NCBI RefSeq assembly: GCF_017741815.1
Contig: NZ_JAGHMF010000027.1
Coordinates: 62,001-126,000 of the forward strand
Source: Rhizobium sp. 16-488-2b
GTDB taxonomy: Bacteria; Pseudomonadota; Alphaproteobacteria; Rhizobiales; Rhizobiaceae
Direction of reading: 5' to 3'
DNA length: 64,000 bases
Positions within the stretch are counted from its first letter, which is position 1. The number at the start of each line of letters is the position of its first letter. The notes beneath the pieces were generated by a model that ran no database searches, had not been told where the DNA came from, and saw only the letters and a list, made by a program, of their open reading frames with translations. Shown here in pieces: positions 25,923-34,591 of this stretch. A program made the position numbers and the translations under genes.

Positions 25923-28022
25923 ATGGTCGGATCGGCAACGCCAGTAAGCGAACAAAACCGGTCCATGGGGCGGTATATCCGGTCGATCGGCCGTCAGTAC
26001 GTCAATACTGTTGCAGTCGCGGTGTTGCTGGTCGGAGCCACATGCATGACGGTGCTGGTGGCGCTTGATCGTCACTCTTTGCAGGAGGACATAAGCTTTC
26101 TAACCAGCAATCAGTTCATAAGATTTCAACAGCTTGCCAACCAGACCCGAGCTCTGATGCGCGCTTCTGTGGATGTCCAGTTGCCTGAATACATTGTCGA
26201 CGGAATGCGTGACGATATTTTGCAGGCGATCGGGGAGATACGTTCAGTAGGCGCCCGCTTGGACACGCTGCACGATGAGATCAACGAAAATTATCTTGGA
26301 CAAATCCTGCCGCAGGATGAGGAATTCGAGCGTCTACGACAGGATCTAAATGCTTCGGCAAACGGATTTCTCGAGCGCGCCGAGAGGATCGCCAAGGCTG
26401 ATTCTCAAGAGCGCCGGGATCGCTATACGTTCTGGGGAGCGATAGACTTCGCCGCCTCCTCGGACAGCATGCTGATGCGCGGTCTTGGCGACCTCAGCCG
26501 GCGGGTTCGTGAAAGAAGCTCGCTCAGCACCCATAACGCCAAGCTTGCAGTAGTGAGCCTTCTTTCACTCATTGCAGCGACCGTTCTTCTCACCGCCATT
26601 CTGGTATTCCGTCCCCTTTTGCAAAAGCGGCGCACAGAACATCGCCGAACCGTGAACTACCAATGCAAGCTGTCCCGAATTGCGAGCATGGACGATCTAA
26701 CTGGACTCGGCAATCGCGCCTACTTTAACTCGGCCATGGCGCGTCTATTCGCAGGCGTTGAAGCCAAGCAATCGGGCTTCTCGCTGCTATTGGTAGATCT
26801 CGACCATTTCAAGAGTATCAATGACAGCCTTGGTCATGCCGCCGGCGACGCGGTTTTACGGCATGTCGCCGAAGCGCTGCGCCAGACTATTCGGTCTGGT
26901 GACATCGCGGCGCGTCTGGGTGGGGACGAGTTTGCAATACTCCTCTCCGGCGTGACAGATGCATCGTTGCTGGCCACGATTGCCGAGCGCGTCCGGCAGG
27001 CTATCGCAGCTGATATACCTTTCGACGGGCGCCTTTTGCGGACTTCGGCATCTGTCGGAGGTGCTATTGCGCCAACGCACGCGAACGATGAAAAATCCCT
27101 CCTTCAAGCGGTCGATGTTGCCTTGTATTCGGCTGAACGTGAGGGTGGAGCGGCCGTTATTTTTGACGAGGCTGCGCTTGCCAAGCGCCTTGAGCGCACG
27201 CAACTTGTGAGCGCTCTTGGCGTTGCCGCTGATCGCGATGAGTTTGTCGTGCACTACCAGCCCAAAGTCGATCTTGTTACGGGAGCTCATATTGGATTCG
27301 AGGCGTTGGTGCGATGGCAACATCCCAGCCTCGGACTATTGCCCCCCGGGCGCTTTCTGAAGTTGATGGAGGGGACCGAGCTTATGAGAGGCATGACGCG
27401 AGGCGTGATTTCGGCGGTCGGTCGCGACCTCAATGCCTGGAAACGGGCCGGGCTGGCCCCAGGTACAATCGCCATCAATATGCCTGAGCTGCTTCTTCTC
27501 TCGGAGGAAGGGTACAACATCTTCGCCGAAGTCGTTCGAGCGAATTCTCTTGAATGGAGCGACTTTGCAGTCGAGATCACCGAGGATGTATTTCTCAACC
27601 GAAACTCACAACAGATACTTAGTTCCGTCGAGGCTTTTCGTCGGCGTGGGGTCTCCGTTTCCCTCGACGACTTTGGTACCGGATTTGCTTCTCTTGTACA
27701 CCTGCGGGACTTTCCGTTCGATGAATTGAAGATCGACCGGAGCTTCGTTTCGGGGATCGAAACGGATCCGCGCTCAGCACAGATCATTCGTGCAATCGTG
27801 GACCTGTCGCGCAATCTCGGGAAACGATGTGTTGCTGAGGGTATCGAAACGGATGCGCAGCAGCGTTTCCTGCTCACGGTCGGCTGCGAACTGGGACAGG
27901 GCTACCTGTTCGGTAAGCCGGCACCGGCCGCAATGGCAACCTCCCATATCCCGGCGGTTCGCACGGTACAGCTTATGAAATCGGTCTGGGCGGAACTCAG
28001 CATCGTCGGGAGCGCACATTAA
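25923..28022 (+). CDS. Membrane GGDEF-EAL bifunctional cyclic di-GMP enzyme
   Basis: 699 aa. Two transmembrane helices (about residues 25-48 and 203-226) flank a periplasmic helical sensor region; a GGDEF domain (about 255-420) and an EAL domain (about 435-680) follow. GGDEF is canonical at 333-337, with an intact I-site RSGD five residues before it. EAL is canonical at 460-462, and the Mg and catalytic residues INMPE, EITED, LDDFGTGF, ELKID, EGIET and GQGYLFGKP are all visible. Both activities could therefore be real, with the phosphodiesterase perhaps dominant. ATG 25923 with GGAG is favoured; ATG 25908 is possible. Confidence 0.9.
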   Translation: MVGSATPVSEQNRSMGRYIRSIGRQYVNTVAVAVLLVGATCMTVLVALDRHSLQEDISFLTSNQFIRFQQLANQTRALMRASVDVQLPEYIVDGMRDDILQAIGEIRSVGARLDTLHDEINENYLGQILPQDEEFERLRQDLNASANGFLERAERIAKADSQERRDRYTFWGAIDFAASSDSMLMRGLGDLSRRVRERSSLSTHNAKLAVVSLLSLIAATVLLTAILVFRPLLQKRRTEHRRTVNYQCKLSRIASMDDLTGLGNRAYFNSAMARLFAGVEAKQSGFSLLLVDLDHFKSINDSLGHAAGDAVLRHVAEALRQTIRSGDIAARLGGDEFAILLSGVTDASLLATIAERVRQAIAADIPFDGRLLRTSASVGGAIAPTHANDEKSLLQAVDVALYSAEREGGAAVIFDEAALAKRLERTQLVSALGVAADRDEFVVHYQPKVDLVTGAHIGFEALVRWQHPSLGLLPPGRFLKLMEGTELMRGMTRGVISAVGRDLNAWKRAGLAPGTIAINMPELLLLSEEGYNIFAEVVRANSLEWSDFAVEITEDVFLNRNSQQILSSVEAFRRRGVSVSLDDFGTGFASLVHLRDFPFDELKIDRSFVSGIETDPRSAQIIRAIVDLSRNLGKRCVAEGIETDAQQRFLLTVGCELGQGYLFGKPAPAAMATSHIPAVRTVQLMKSVWAELSIVGSAH

Positions 28023-28066
28023 AGACGCTCCGAGGCCATAGAAGGAGAACAAATTTGGTAAGGAAT

Positions 28067-28110
28067 CTAGAGCATTTCCGGTGAACTCCGGTTCACCGGA
28101 AATGCTCTAG
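28067..28110. repeat. Perfect palindromic intergenic element (20-bp arms)
   Basis: CTAGAGCATTTCCGGTGAAC and its exact complement are separated by TCCG, 45 bp after the GGDEF-EAL stop. Such AGAGCATTTCCGG-type palindromes resemble the REP-like intergenic elements of rhizobial genomes. It could also act as a 3' stabilising hairpin or terminator for the upstream transcript. A degenerate partner follows at 28143-28176. Confidence 0.8.
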
Positions 28111-28142
28111 TTGTGAGCTGTTTTTGCCGCATTATCCGACGA

Positions 28143-28176
28143 CGAAGCGACTTCGCTTCGGCTGGAAATGCCCTAG
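28143..28176. repeat. Degenerate second copy of the palindromic element
   Basis: CGAAGCGA-ct-TCGCTTCG (28143-28160) is followed by GCTGGAAATGCCCTAG, which resembles the outer arm of the perfect palindrome 33 bp to the left. It looks like half of a related repeat. Confidence 0.5.
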
Positions 28177-29167
28177 CATCTTTCTGCGGGCGGTAACGTC
28201 ACTGCTGCTTGCACTACCGTCAAATCGTGCACACGTCCGGAACGTAGGGCAGTCGACATCGTTCACTTTTGGATTTCCAAGAGCGAGGTGACAGCGCTCG
28301 ATGTGTTCGACACGCGTGGACACGGGCGGGAAATCGCTGGGTCAATATATTCGTAGCCGCTGATAGGCTCCAACAGAGAGGGCACGTGGCCCTCGCTTTG
28401 ATGAAAATGATTGCCCAAAACAGTGACGTCGGTGCTCAGTCCATGGCGATGTCATGGGCAGATGTCAGAAGGGTTTATCACTCTGCTAGCCGACTTCTTT
28501 GACCATAACTGCATTTCAGTCGAAACGGCGCAGGAGCGGCTATACGCCATACTCGACCAAGGATAGCACAAAGTTCTTACCGATCGGAAATTGGCTATGC
28601 GAATTGGCTCGCGATGTGGGAAACTGCCCATCAGAACATGGTACCTCCGCTCAGCCGCCCCTTGTCGAAAGAGCGGCTATCCGGCCGGCATCCTCTCCGG
28701 CGCGCAACCTGCGGACGAACTACTCGAATCCTTCCCCAGCCAAGGCAACGCGGCGCTTGCCGCTGGCGACTGGGAGGAATTCTGACGAAGCAGCGTAAGC
28801 GGCTGCTCGGCGGCAATGCCGGTTCGCCCACGGATTGTCCGCTACCGGGGTCCGCCTGGCGCGTGCAGCGCTCAGATTGCGCGGGATCCGCTCTATCGGG
28901 AGTTTATTTTCGACACCATCGCAGAGCAACGGCGACTGCTGGAAAGCGCCGTTCAGCAGGACCGAAGCATGCGCCGCCGGGCCGAACGAGCACTCGCCCT
29001 TGGCGGGGAACGGTCAGCGCGCCGGCTGAAGACGAGACCTTGATCGACTTGTCGCCCTTAACTACGCCCGCGGCCTCAATCCCAAATCCGTGTCGTGATG
29101 GAATACATCCCTCTATCACCGCCGGTCAAAGCTCTTTTGGTCACAGGCTAGAAAGAATTGGCGCCGG
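28177..29167. other. About 1 kb with no confidently identified gene
   Basis: Several short plus-strand frames (such as 28269-28502 and 28816-29043) lack recognisable domains, good ribosome-binding sites or consistent codon preference. Short stretches read like pieces of real proteins in changing frames (REFIFDTIAEQRRLLESA near 28900; ETAQERLYAILDQG near 28520). This suggests decayed genes. No function is proposed. Confidence 0.4.
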
Positions 29168-29956
29168 TTAGGTGACTAATTGTCCATAGCCTTTGAAGAG
29201 CATGTATCCTGCAACGACGAAGATGAGTAGAGCGAAGAAGGTATTGAGCACGCCCTTTCGGGCAGCAAGCCCGCGCGCGGCAAAGGCGCCGATCAAGCCG
29301 CCCACTATGCCGCCACCGATGAAGACGGCGGCGAGTACCCAGTCGACCAGGCCGGAATAGGCATAGTTGAGTGCCGTCGTCAGGCCGAAGGCAGTGACCG
29401 CGAGGAGAGAGGAGCCGATGGCGAAGAGGATGGGCATGCCGGTCGCAGCGATGAGGCCGGGCACGATGAGAAAGCCTCCACCAATGCCGAAGAAGCCGGA
29501 AAAGGCCCCGGTTAGCCCGCCGAAAGCGATCACTTTCGGGGCGTTCTCGCTGGAGCACTGCGCATCGGGATCGCCCTCCGCGCCGCGCCCCTTGAACATG
29601 AGCGCGCCGACGACGAGCATTAGCAGGGCGAATAGGATAAGCAGGTGCTGCCCGTCGATCATCTTGCCGATGGAGGAGCCGATGAAGGCGCCAGCGATGC
29701 CGGTGAGACTGTAGACGCCCGCGCAGCGCCATTTGACATTGCCGAAGCGGGCATGGCCGAGAAGGTTGGCAAAGGCGTTGGCGGCGACCGCGAAGGCGCT
29801 GGTGCCGATGGCGAGATGCGGGTTGGGAACGCCGACCACATAAACCATCAGCGGAACGGCGAGAATGGAGCCACCGCCCCCGAACAGGCCGAGGGTGAAG
29901 CCGACGAGCCCGCCGGACAGCGCGCCGAGGCCGTATTGAATGGATTCCAGAGGCAT
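29168..29956 (-). CDS. tauE: TauE/SafE-family sulfite/sulfur-anion exporter
   Basis: 262 aa integral membrane protein with about eight hydrophobic segments in two related halves (LGLFGGGGSILAVPLMVYV and FSGFFGIGGGFLIVPGLI are the paired glycine-rich motifs). TauE proteins export sulfite or sulfoacetate-type anions. It is the last gene of the minus-strand sulfur operon, 81 bp after the YeeE/YedE half-transporter, and would remove sulfite made by the ETHE1-like persulfide dioxygenase. Family firm, substrate inferred. Confidence 0.88.
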   Translation of the reverse strand: MPLESIQYGLGALSGGLVGFTLGLFGGGGSILAVPLMVYVVGVPNPHLAIGTSAFAVAANAFANLLGHARFGNVKWRCAGVYSLTGIAGAFIGSSIGKMIDGQHLLILFALLMLVVGALMFKGRGAEGDPDAQCSSENAPKVIAFGGLTGAFSGFFGIGGGFLIVPGLIAATGMPILFAIGSSLLAVTAFGLTTALNYAYSGLVDWVLAAVFIGGGIVGGLIGAFAARGLAARKGVLNTFFALLIFVVAGYMLFKGYGQLVT

Positions 29957-30037
29957 GGCGCACCTTTTGCCGCACGTTCAAGCGGCCGTGGTCCAGTGTT
30001 GTCGAAAAGCGTACAAGGCGAGGACATTCGTTGCGGA

Positions 30038-30472
30038 CTATCGGATCGCCGCCGCGGCGCGGCCGAACGTCAGGCGATAGAGGACCATGCCGGTGAGCAT
30101 CGCGGCGACGAACAGGACGGCCTCCCAGCGGCCCGTCGTCAGGGCGGCTATGGCGGGACCGGGGCAAAGGCCGACTAGCCCCCACCCAAGGCCGAACAGC
30201 GCCGCGCCGCCGACTAGCGCTCCATCGACACGGCCATGTTCGGGAACGTGGAACTGGTCGTCGAAGATCGGTGCTCTTTGGCGCCTTCGGATCACGTAGG
30301 CGAGCGAGGAGGGGATCAGCGCACCGCCCATGACGAAGGCAAGCGAGGGGTCCCAATTGCCGGCGACATCGAGGAAGGCGAGGACGCGGGCCGGGTTGAT
30401 CATGTCCGAAACGACGAGGCCCGCGCCGAAGAGGAGGCCGCTCAGGATCGCGGCAAGGGTTCTGGCGAACAT
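30038..30472 (-). CDS. YeeE/YedE (DUF6691-type) half-transporter B
   Basis: 144 aa membrane protein with about four helices and the family cysteine in GLCPGPAIAAL. With its partner just upstream it forms a two-part YeeE/YedE-type channel; relatives import thiosulfate or other sulfur species. Its start shares one base with the partner's stop (TGATG), so the subunits are co-translated. Confidence 0.85.
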   Translation of the reverse strand: MFARTLAAILSGLLFGAGLVVSDMINPARVLAFLDVAGNWDPSLAFVMGGALIPSSLAYVIRRRQRAPIFDDQFHVPEHGRVDGALVGGAALFGLGWGLVGLCPGPAIAALTTGRWEAVLFVAAMLTGMVLYRLTFGRAAAAIR

Positions 30473-30903
30473 CAGTTGATGCCTCCCAAGACAAGGCGGA
30501 CGGCGAACACGGTGAGGGCCGCGACGGCCATGAACACCGATGTGGCGGCTAGCGAGCGCTTCGACAGACGTGCAAGGCCACAGACGCCGTGACCGCTCGT
30601 GCAGCCGGAGCCGAGGCGCGTGCCGAAGCCGACGAGAAGGCCGGCGGCAAGGAGCAGCGGAGCCGACGCGGTGACGACGATCTCGGGTTGCCGGATGAAG
30701 GCCGATGCAAACGCCGCGCCGGCCAGAATGCCACTGAGGAAGCCGAGGCCCAACGTGCTGACGCCGGCGCCGGTGAGGCCAGCGGCCGATGCGGCAAGGC
30801 CCGAAATCCCGGCGATACGGCCGGTGGTCAGCAGATAAAGGCCGGCCGACAGGCCAATCAGAAGGCCGCCGGAAAGCGGCCAGAGTATGGTCAGGTTGTT
30901 CAT
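30472..30903 (-). CDS. YeeE/YedE half-transporter A
   Basis: 143 aa from the ATG at 30903; a longer frame to 30948 would run into the upstream hydrolase gene. About four transmembrane helices; the conserved GSGCTSGHGVCG motif contains the cysteines that relay sulfur species in YeeE-type transporters. It begins 4 bp after the ETHE1-like gene, in the same operon. Together with half B it is a PmpAB-like pair commonly found in BigR regulons. Confidence 0.87.
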   Translation of the reverse strand: MNNLTILWPLSGGLLIGLSAGLYLLTTGRIAGISGLAASAAGLTGAGVSTLGLGFLSGILAGAAFASAFIRQPEIVVTASAPLLLAAGLLVGFGTRLGSGCTSGHGVCGLARLSKRSLAATSVFMAVAALTVFAVRLVLGGIN

Positions 30904-30907
30904 TGGG

Positions 30908-31846
30908 TCACAGCACGTTGAGGGGGATCTTGAGATATTGCACGCCATTGTCTTCAGCGGGCGGAAGCTGGCCGCCGCGCATATTGACCTGCACGGACGG
31001 CAGGATCAGCCTTGGCATGGCGAGCGTCGCATCGCGCTCCGTGCGCATCGTGTAGAAGTCGCCCTCGCTCACGCCTTCATGGACATGGACATTACCGATT
31101 CGTTGGGCGCCGATGGTGGTCTCCCAAGCGTAACTGTCGCGGCCGGGCGCCTTGTAGTCATGGCAGAGGAACATGCGTGCGTCGTCCGGCAGCTTCATGA
31201 GGCGCCGAATCGAGCGGTAAAGCTGGCGTGCGTCGCCGCCGGGGAAGTCGCAGCGCGCGGTGCCGTAGTCCGGCATGAACAGCGTATCGCCGGGGAAGAC
31301 GGCATTGCCGATGACGTAAGCGAGGCAGGCGGGGGTATGGCCTGGCACGTGCAGCACGGTCGCGTCGAGAGTGCCGATCGAAAAGCGGTCCCCGTCGTTG
31401 AAAAGCTGGTCGAACTGGCTGCCGTCCCGCTGAAATTCGGTGCCGGCGTTGAAGATCTTCCCGAAGACCTGCTGCACGCGGACGATTTCTCGCCCGATGG
31501 CAAGCTGGCCGCCGAGTTCGGCCTGCAGCAGCGGCGCGGCGGAGAGGTGATCCGCGTGGGCGTGGGTCTCAAGCAGCCAGTGCACGTTGAGACTTTCAGA
31601 TTTTATGTAATCGATGAGCGCTTGGGCGGACGCGCTCGCAGTGCGGCCCGAGGCCGGATCGTAGTCGAGCACGCTGTCGATGACGGCGCAGGCATTCGAT
31701 TTCGGATCGCGCACGACATGGCTGATTGTGAAGGTCTGCTCGTCGAAGAAGGATTTCACGACAGGACGTTTCGCCGGATTCGCAAGGCCCGCCGCGACGA
31801 TGTCACGGGCGTGATCGAGCGGGAGATCTGTAACGGTGCTTGGCAT
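30908..31846 (-). CDS. ETHE1-like metallo-beta-lactamase-fold hydrolase, probable persulfide dioxygenase (Blh)
   Basis: 312 aa. Metal-binding THAHADH at 94-100, plus GHTPACLAY, FPGDTLF and LCHDYKAPGR, give the mononuclear-iron layout of ETHE1/Blh persulfide dioxygenases, which oxidise glutathione persulfide to sulfite. The ATG at 31846 follows GGAGA; the frame is open for another 100 codons, but those overlap the divergent promoter region. Unlike Blh of some relatives, there is no N-terminal DUF442 (rhodanese/phosphatase-like) domain. First gene of the leftward operon, divergent from the peroxiredoxin and BigR genes. Confidence 0.88.
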   Translation of the reverse strand: MPSTVTDLPLDHARDIVAAGLANPAKRPVVKSFFDEQTFTISHVVRDPKSNACAVIDSVLDYDPASGRTASASAQALIDYIKSESLNVHWLLETHAHADHLSAAPLLQAELGGQLAIGREIVRVQQVFGKIFNAGTEFQRDGSQFDQLFNDGDRFSIGTLDATVLHVPGHTPACLAYVIGNAVFPGDTLFMPDYGTARCDFPGGDARQLYRSIRRLMKLPDDARMFLCHDYKAPGRDSYAWETTIGAQRIGNVHVHEGVSEGDFYTMRTERDATLAMPRLILPSVQVNMRGGQLPPAEDNGVQYLKIPLNVL

Positions 31847-31873
31847 GGCTGGGTTCTCCATGGGGACGGTCAA

Positions 31874-31887
31874 TAAATATATATTTA
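31874..31887. promoter_or_regulatory. AT-rich palindrome, candidate BigR operator
   Basis: TAAATATATATTTA is self-complementary over 14 bp and lies in the 127-bp region between two divergent starts (31846 minus and 31974 plus). BigR-type repressors are known to bind AT-rich symmetric DNA at such promoters. Here one site could control both arms. Confidence 0.5.
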
Positions 31888-31973
31888 CAGTAATTATGCA
31901 AGTGTGTATTTTGTGGAAATCGAAACCGACAGCCGTTATCACGGATATCCGGCCTGCGCTCAGGAATGCGATT

Positions 31974-32612
31974 ATGACTGAAACGGACACCCACTCCACC
32001 CGTCCGCCGCGCCTCGACGAGGTCGCGCCCGACTTTGCCGCGCGCTCTACGGCAGGCCCCATCACGCTGTCGACCTTCCGCGGGCGCTGGCTCGTGTTCT
32101 TCTCGCACCCCGCGGATTTTACGCCGGTCTGCACCAGCGAATTCATCGCGCTCGCCCGCGCGATCCCGGAATTCGAGAAGCTTGACTGCGCGCTGCTCGG
32201 GCTTTCCGTGGACAGCCTCTATTCCCACATCGCCTGGCTGCGCGACATTGAGTGGCGCTTCGGCGTGAAGGTCACGTTCCCGCTCGTGGAGGACAGCGCG
32301 ATGGTGATCGCGCAGGCCTACGGCATGATCGACGGCACCGCGCAAACCAGCGCGACCGTCAGGGCGACCTATGTTATTGACCCGGAAGGCATCGTGCGCG
32401 CGGTCGTCTGGTATCCGATGAATGTCGGACGCTCGGTCGATGAGCTCCTGCGCCTCGTCGCGGCCCTTCAAACGGCCGAGCGTGAGGAGGCCTCGACGCC
32501 GGAAGGCTGGCGGCCGGGCAATGCGCTCCTGGAACAGATATCCCTTGCCAACGAGGACGAGGGCGCTCTGCGTACGGGCGAAACCTGGTACTATCGGGAG
32601 AAGCGGGTGTGA
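31974..32612 (+). CDS. 1-Cys (Prx6-like) peroxiredoxin
   Basis: 212 aa AhpC/TSA protein of the Prx6 type. The peroxidatic cysteine is C53 in DFTPVCTSEF, with the family's long C-terminal domain (PEGWRPG and WYYREK near the end). It reduces peroxides and, in several systems, persulfides or peroxynitrite. The ATG at 31974 has AGGA 8 bp upstream; the longer frame back to 31836 overlaps the operator. Its stop overlaps the GTG start of the BigR-like gene, so sensor and peroxiredoxin are made together, an unusual pairing. Confidence 0.88.
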   Translation: MTETDTHSTRPPRLDEVAPDFAARSTAGPITLSTFRGRWLVFFSHPADFTPVCTSEFIALARAIPEFEKLDCALLGLSVDSLYSHIAWLRDIEWRFGVKVTFPLVEDSAMVIAQAYGMIDGTAQTSATVRATYVIDPEGIVRAVVWYPMNVGRSVDELLRLVAALQTAEREEASTPEGWRPGNALLEQISLANEDEGALRTGETWYYREKRV

Positions 32613-33025
32613 GCGGGAAGGCGGGAGTTTCGCTCGAGACGATGATTGCCAAGGCGCCGGAAGCGGCGGATTTCATGCGCCAGTTCAGCAACGCCAACCG
32701 TCTCATGTTGCTGTGCCAGATCGCGCGTGAAGAAAGTTCGGTCAGCGACATTCAGGAGGCGCTTGGCATCAAGCAGCCAGCGCTCTCCCAGCAATTGGCG
32801 GAGCTTCGGCAGGCCGGTCTCGTCAAAACGCGCCGGGCATCGCGCCAGATCTACTATTCCATTGCGGACGGCCGCGCCGGGGCTGTAATGGACTTGTTGT
32901 TCGAGCTGTTTTGCGGCGGGGAGGCGACCGATACCGCCGAACCGGTGAAGAGGTCAGTTGAAACGGCTGTTCCAGAAACGCGCGGAGATGCCGCGCATTT
33001 TGCCCGTATTCTTCCCGCCGAGTAG
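32609..33025 (+). CDS. bigR: BigR/SqrR-type ArsR-family persulfide-sensing repressor
   Basis: 138 aa winged-helix ArsR-family protein (DNA-recognition region IKQPALSQQLAELRQAGLV). Two cysteines, C36 in LLCQI and C102 in LFELFCGG, lie 66 residues apart, the same spacing as the dithiol pair of SqrR and BigR that forms a tetrasulfide bridge when persulfides accumulate and releases DNA. The GTG start overlaps the peroxiredoxin stop. It would repress both its own operon and the divergent Blh-YeeE-TauE operon. The 38-residue C-terminal tail after C102 is longer than usual. Confidence 0.87.
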   Translation: MSGKAGVSLETMIAKAPEAADFMRQFSNANRLMLLCQIAREESSVSDIQEALGIKQPALSQQLAELRQAGLVKTRRASRQIYYSIADGRAGAVMDLLFELFCGGEATDTAEPVKRSVETAVPETRGDAAHFARILPAE

Positions 33026-33074
33026 TCCTGTGGAGGATTTAGGCGTGGAGGTCCGTCCACCTTAATTTGCTGCT

Positions 33075-33320
33075 TCAACGCCACTTATCCGGAGTTGTCC
33101 GTAGCGTGCCTTTCAGACGGCGCCTCATTTCCTGCTTCAGATTTTCGGTTCGCGCTTTCCTGGCAGTTGGCATTGTATGCGCGACGACGGTGAAACCCAG
33201 CTTTTCGGGGTTTAATATCGCCACAACATGCTGGACGAGTCCCTCGCCCCGCAATCGATCAAGGCGCCTTGAGCAATGAGCGGGGATAGGTTCATGATCT
33301 GTGACAACGCTCGCGTCCAC
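33075..33320 (-). pseudogene. Fragment of an Lrp/AsnC-family regulator
   Basis: Minus-strand frame with SRRLDRLRGEGLVQHVVAIL and NPEKLGFTVVAHTMPTARK, which reads like the junction between the helix-turn-helix and the RAM domain of Lrp/AsnC proteins. Both the N-terminal helices and most of the RAM domain are missing, so this is a remnant. Confidence 0.55.
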
Positions 33321-33329
33321 TTGTTTGAA

Positions 33330-33403
33330 AACCCTCCGTCGAGGTCGGCGGTATCGGGACCGCGATGCTGATCTGCTACGAGCAACTCATCCTTTGGCCG
33401 GTG
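33330..33403 (+). pseudogene. Scrap of a nitrilase-fold (TraB-like) gene
   Basis: The plus strand reads VGGIGTAMLICYEQLILWPV, which contains the catalytic LICYE motif of the nitrilase fold and resembles TraB-type conjugation or apolipoprotein acyltransferase-like proteins. The frame breaks on both sides. If right, it is a trace of a conjugative plasmid region. No other gene is seen between 33404 and 33586. Confidence 0.35.
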
Positions 33404-33586
33404 AGCCCGGCATCGTCGACACGACCGGCACGGATGCTGGACCAAGGGTCAATCGTCCCATCCACCTTGCGATCGTCAGATGGGACAGATCAAACGATCT
33501 CTTTATGAGCAGCAATTCCTTGGCCAAGAATTCCCACGTGGTACGAACATTCATTCACGTGTTTTCAGCCAGGACGGTGCCTTGCC

Positions 33587-34591
33587 TCACGCGTCAACCG
33601 TTCGCCGGATCACCACCTTTCCTCGCGCCCGGCCAGACGCCGATCGCTCCAGCGCGGCGGGGGTGTCCTCGAACACAAATTCGCGGTCAATGATCGGCCG
33701 CAGGGCGCCGGCTTCAACAAGCTTCCCGATTTCCGCCAGATGGCCGCCGTCCGGGCGCATGAACAGGAAGCCGTATTCGATGCCGCGCGCTCGCGCCTTC
33801 CGGCGGATCGAAAAGCTCCCGAGTCTGATCACCTGGCGGACCATCCAATTGGCACCAATCGTTCTAGCGAAGGCGGGATCGGGAGGTCCGACGATTGAGA
33901 CTAGCATGCCGCCTGGTTTGAGCACGCCGAGGGACTTGGTCGTCACATCGCCGCCGCGCGTATCTAATACCATGTCGTAACCACTCAGCCGCTCTTCGAA
34001 CGGTTCCTGGCGGTAGTCAATTACCTCGTCCGCGCCGAGGTCGCGGGCGAGCGCCACGTTGGCGGTTCCGACGGTAGTCGCAACATAGGCCCCGAGATGC
34101 TTAGCGAGTTGGATCGCCATCGTGCCAACGCCGCCCGAACCGGCATGGATGAGCACTCGCTGTCCCGCTCGCACCTTCGCGCGTTCGACCAGCACTTGCC
34201 AGGCGGTGAGCGACACTAGCGGCAGCGCTGCCGCTGCCGATGGATCCAGGTTCGCTGGGAGGGGGGCGAGATCCGCTTCGGCGACCGCGATCCGCTCGGC
34301 AAAGGTGCCGATGCGGTCGCCGCCGACGCAGGCGAACACCCGGTCGCCGACCTGCCAACGCCGCACGCCCTCGCCGACAGCTACGACGATGCCGGCAAGA
34401 TCATGCCCAAGGACCAGCGGCATGTCATAGTGTAGGATCGCTTTGAAGGCGCCCGTGCGGAGCTTCTCGTCGAGCGGGTTGACGCTGCTTGCATCTATTT
34501 CGACCACCACCTGCCCCGGACCGGCGATCGGCTCGGGCAGGTCGTGGGGTGTCAGCGCCGCGCCGTAGCGTTCGAGGGCGTAGGCCTTCAT
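33587..34591 (-). CDS. MDR-family NADP-dependent quinone/enone oxidoreductase
   Basis: 334 aa zinc-independent medium-chain reductase: N-terminal GroES-like fold (GHDLAGIVVAVGEGV) and a Rossmann domain (VLIHAGSGGVGTMAIQLAKHLGA, in two pieces) with the AGSGGVG nucleotide motif. No structural-zinc cysteines are seen, which fits quinone or enone reductases rather than alcohol dehydrogenases. It overlaps the thioesterase gene by 4 bp and ends an HxlR-led operon. The substrate is probably an alpha,beta-unsaturated carbonyl or quinone, inferred from the family. Confidence 0.85.
   Translation of the reverse strand: MKAYALERYGAALTPHDLPEPIAGPGQVVVEIDASSVNPLDEKLRTGAFKAILHYDMPLVLGHDLAGIVVAVGEGVRRWQVGDRVFACVGGDRIGTFAERIAVAEADLAPLPANLDPSAAAALPLVSLTAWQVLVERAKVRAGQRVLIHAGSGGVGTMAIQLAKHLGAYVATTVGTANVALARDLGADEVIDYRQEPFEERLSGYDMVLDTRGGDVTTKSLGVLKPGGMLVSIVGPPDPAFARTIGANWMVRQVIRLGSFSIRRKARARGIEYGFLFMRPDGGHLAEIGKLVEAGALRPIIDREFVFEDTPAALERSASGRARGKVVIRRTVDA

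Noticed and set aside
28614..29171. 185-codon plus-strand ORF as a gene
   Set aside because: No domain, no convincing ribosome-binding site, and Arg/Pro/Ser-rich composition typical of shadow frames.
29148..30494. 448-codon minus-strand frame across the TauE and YeeE/YedE genes
   Set aside because: Arg/Pro-rich translation with no domain; the membrane proteins in the other frame of the same strand have clear family motifs and starts.
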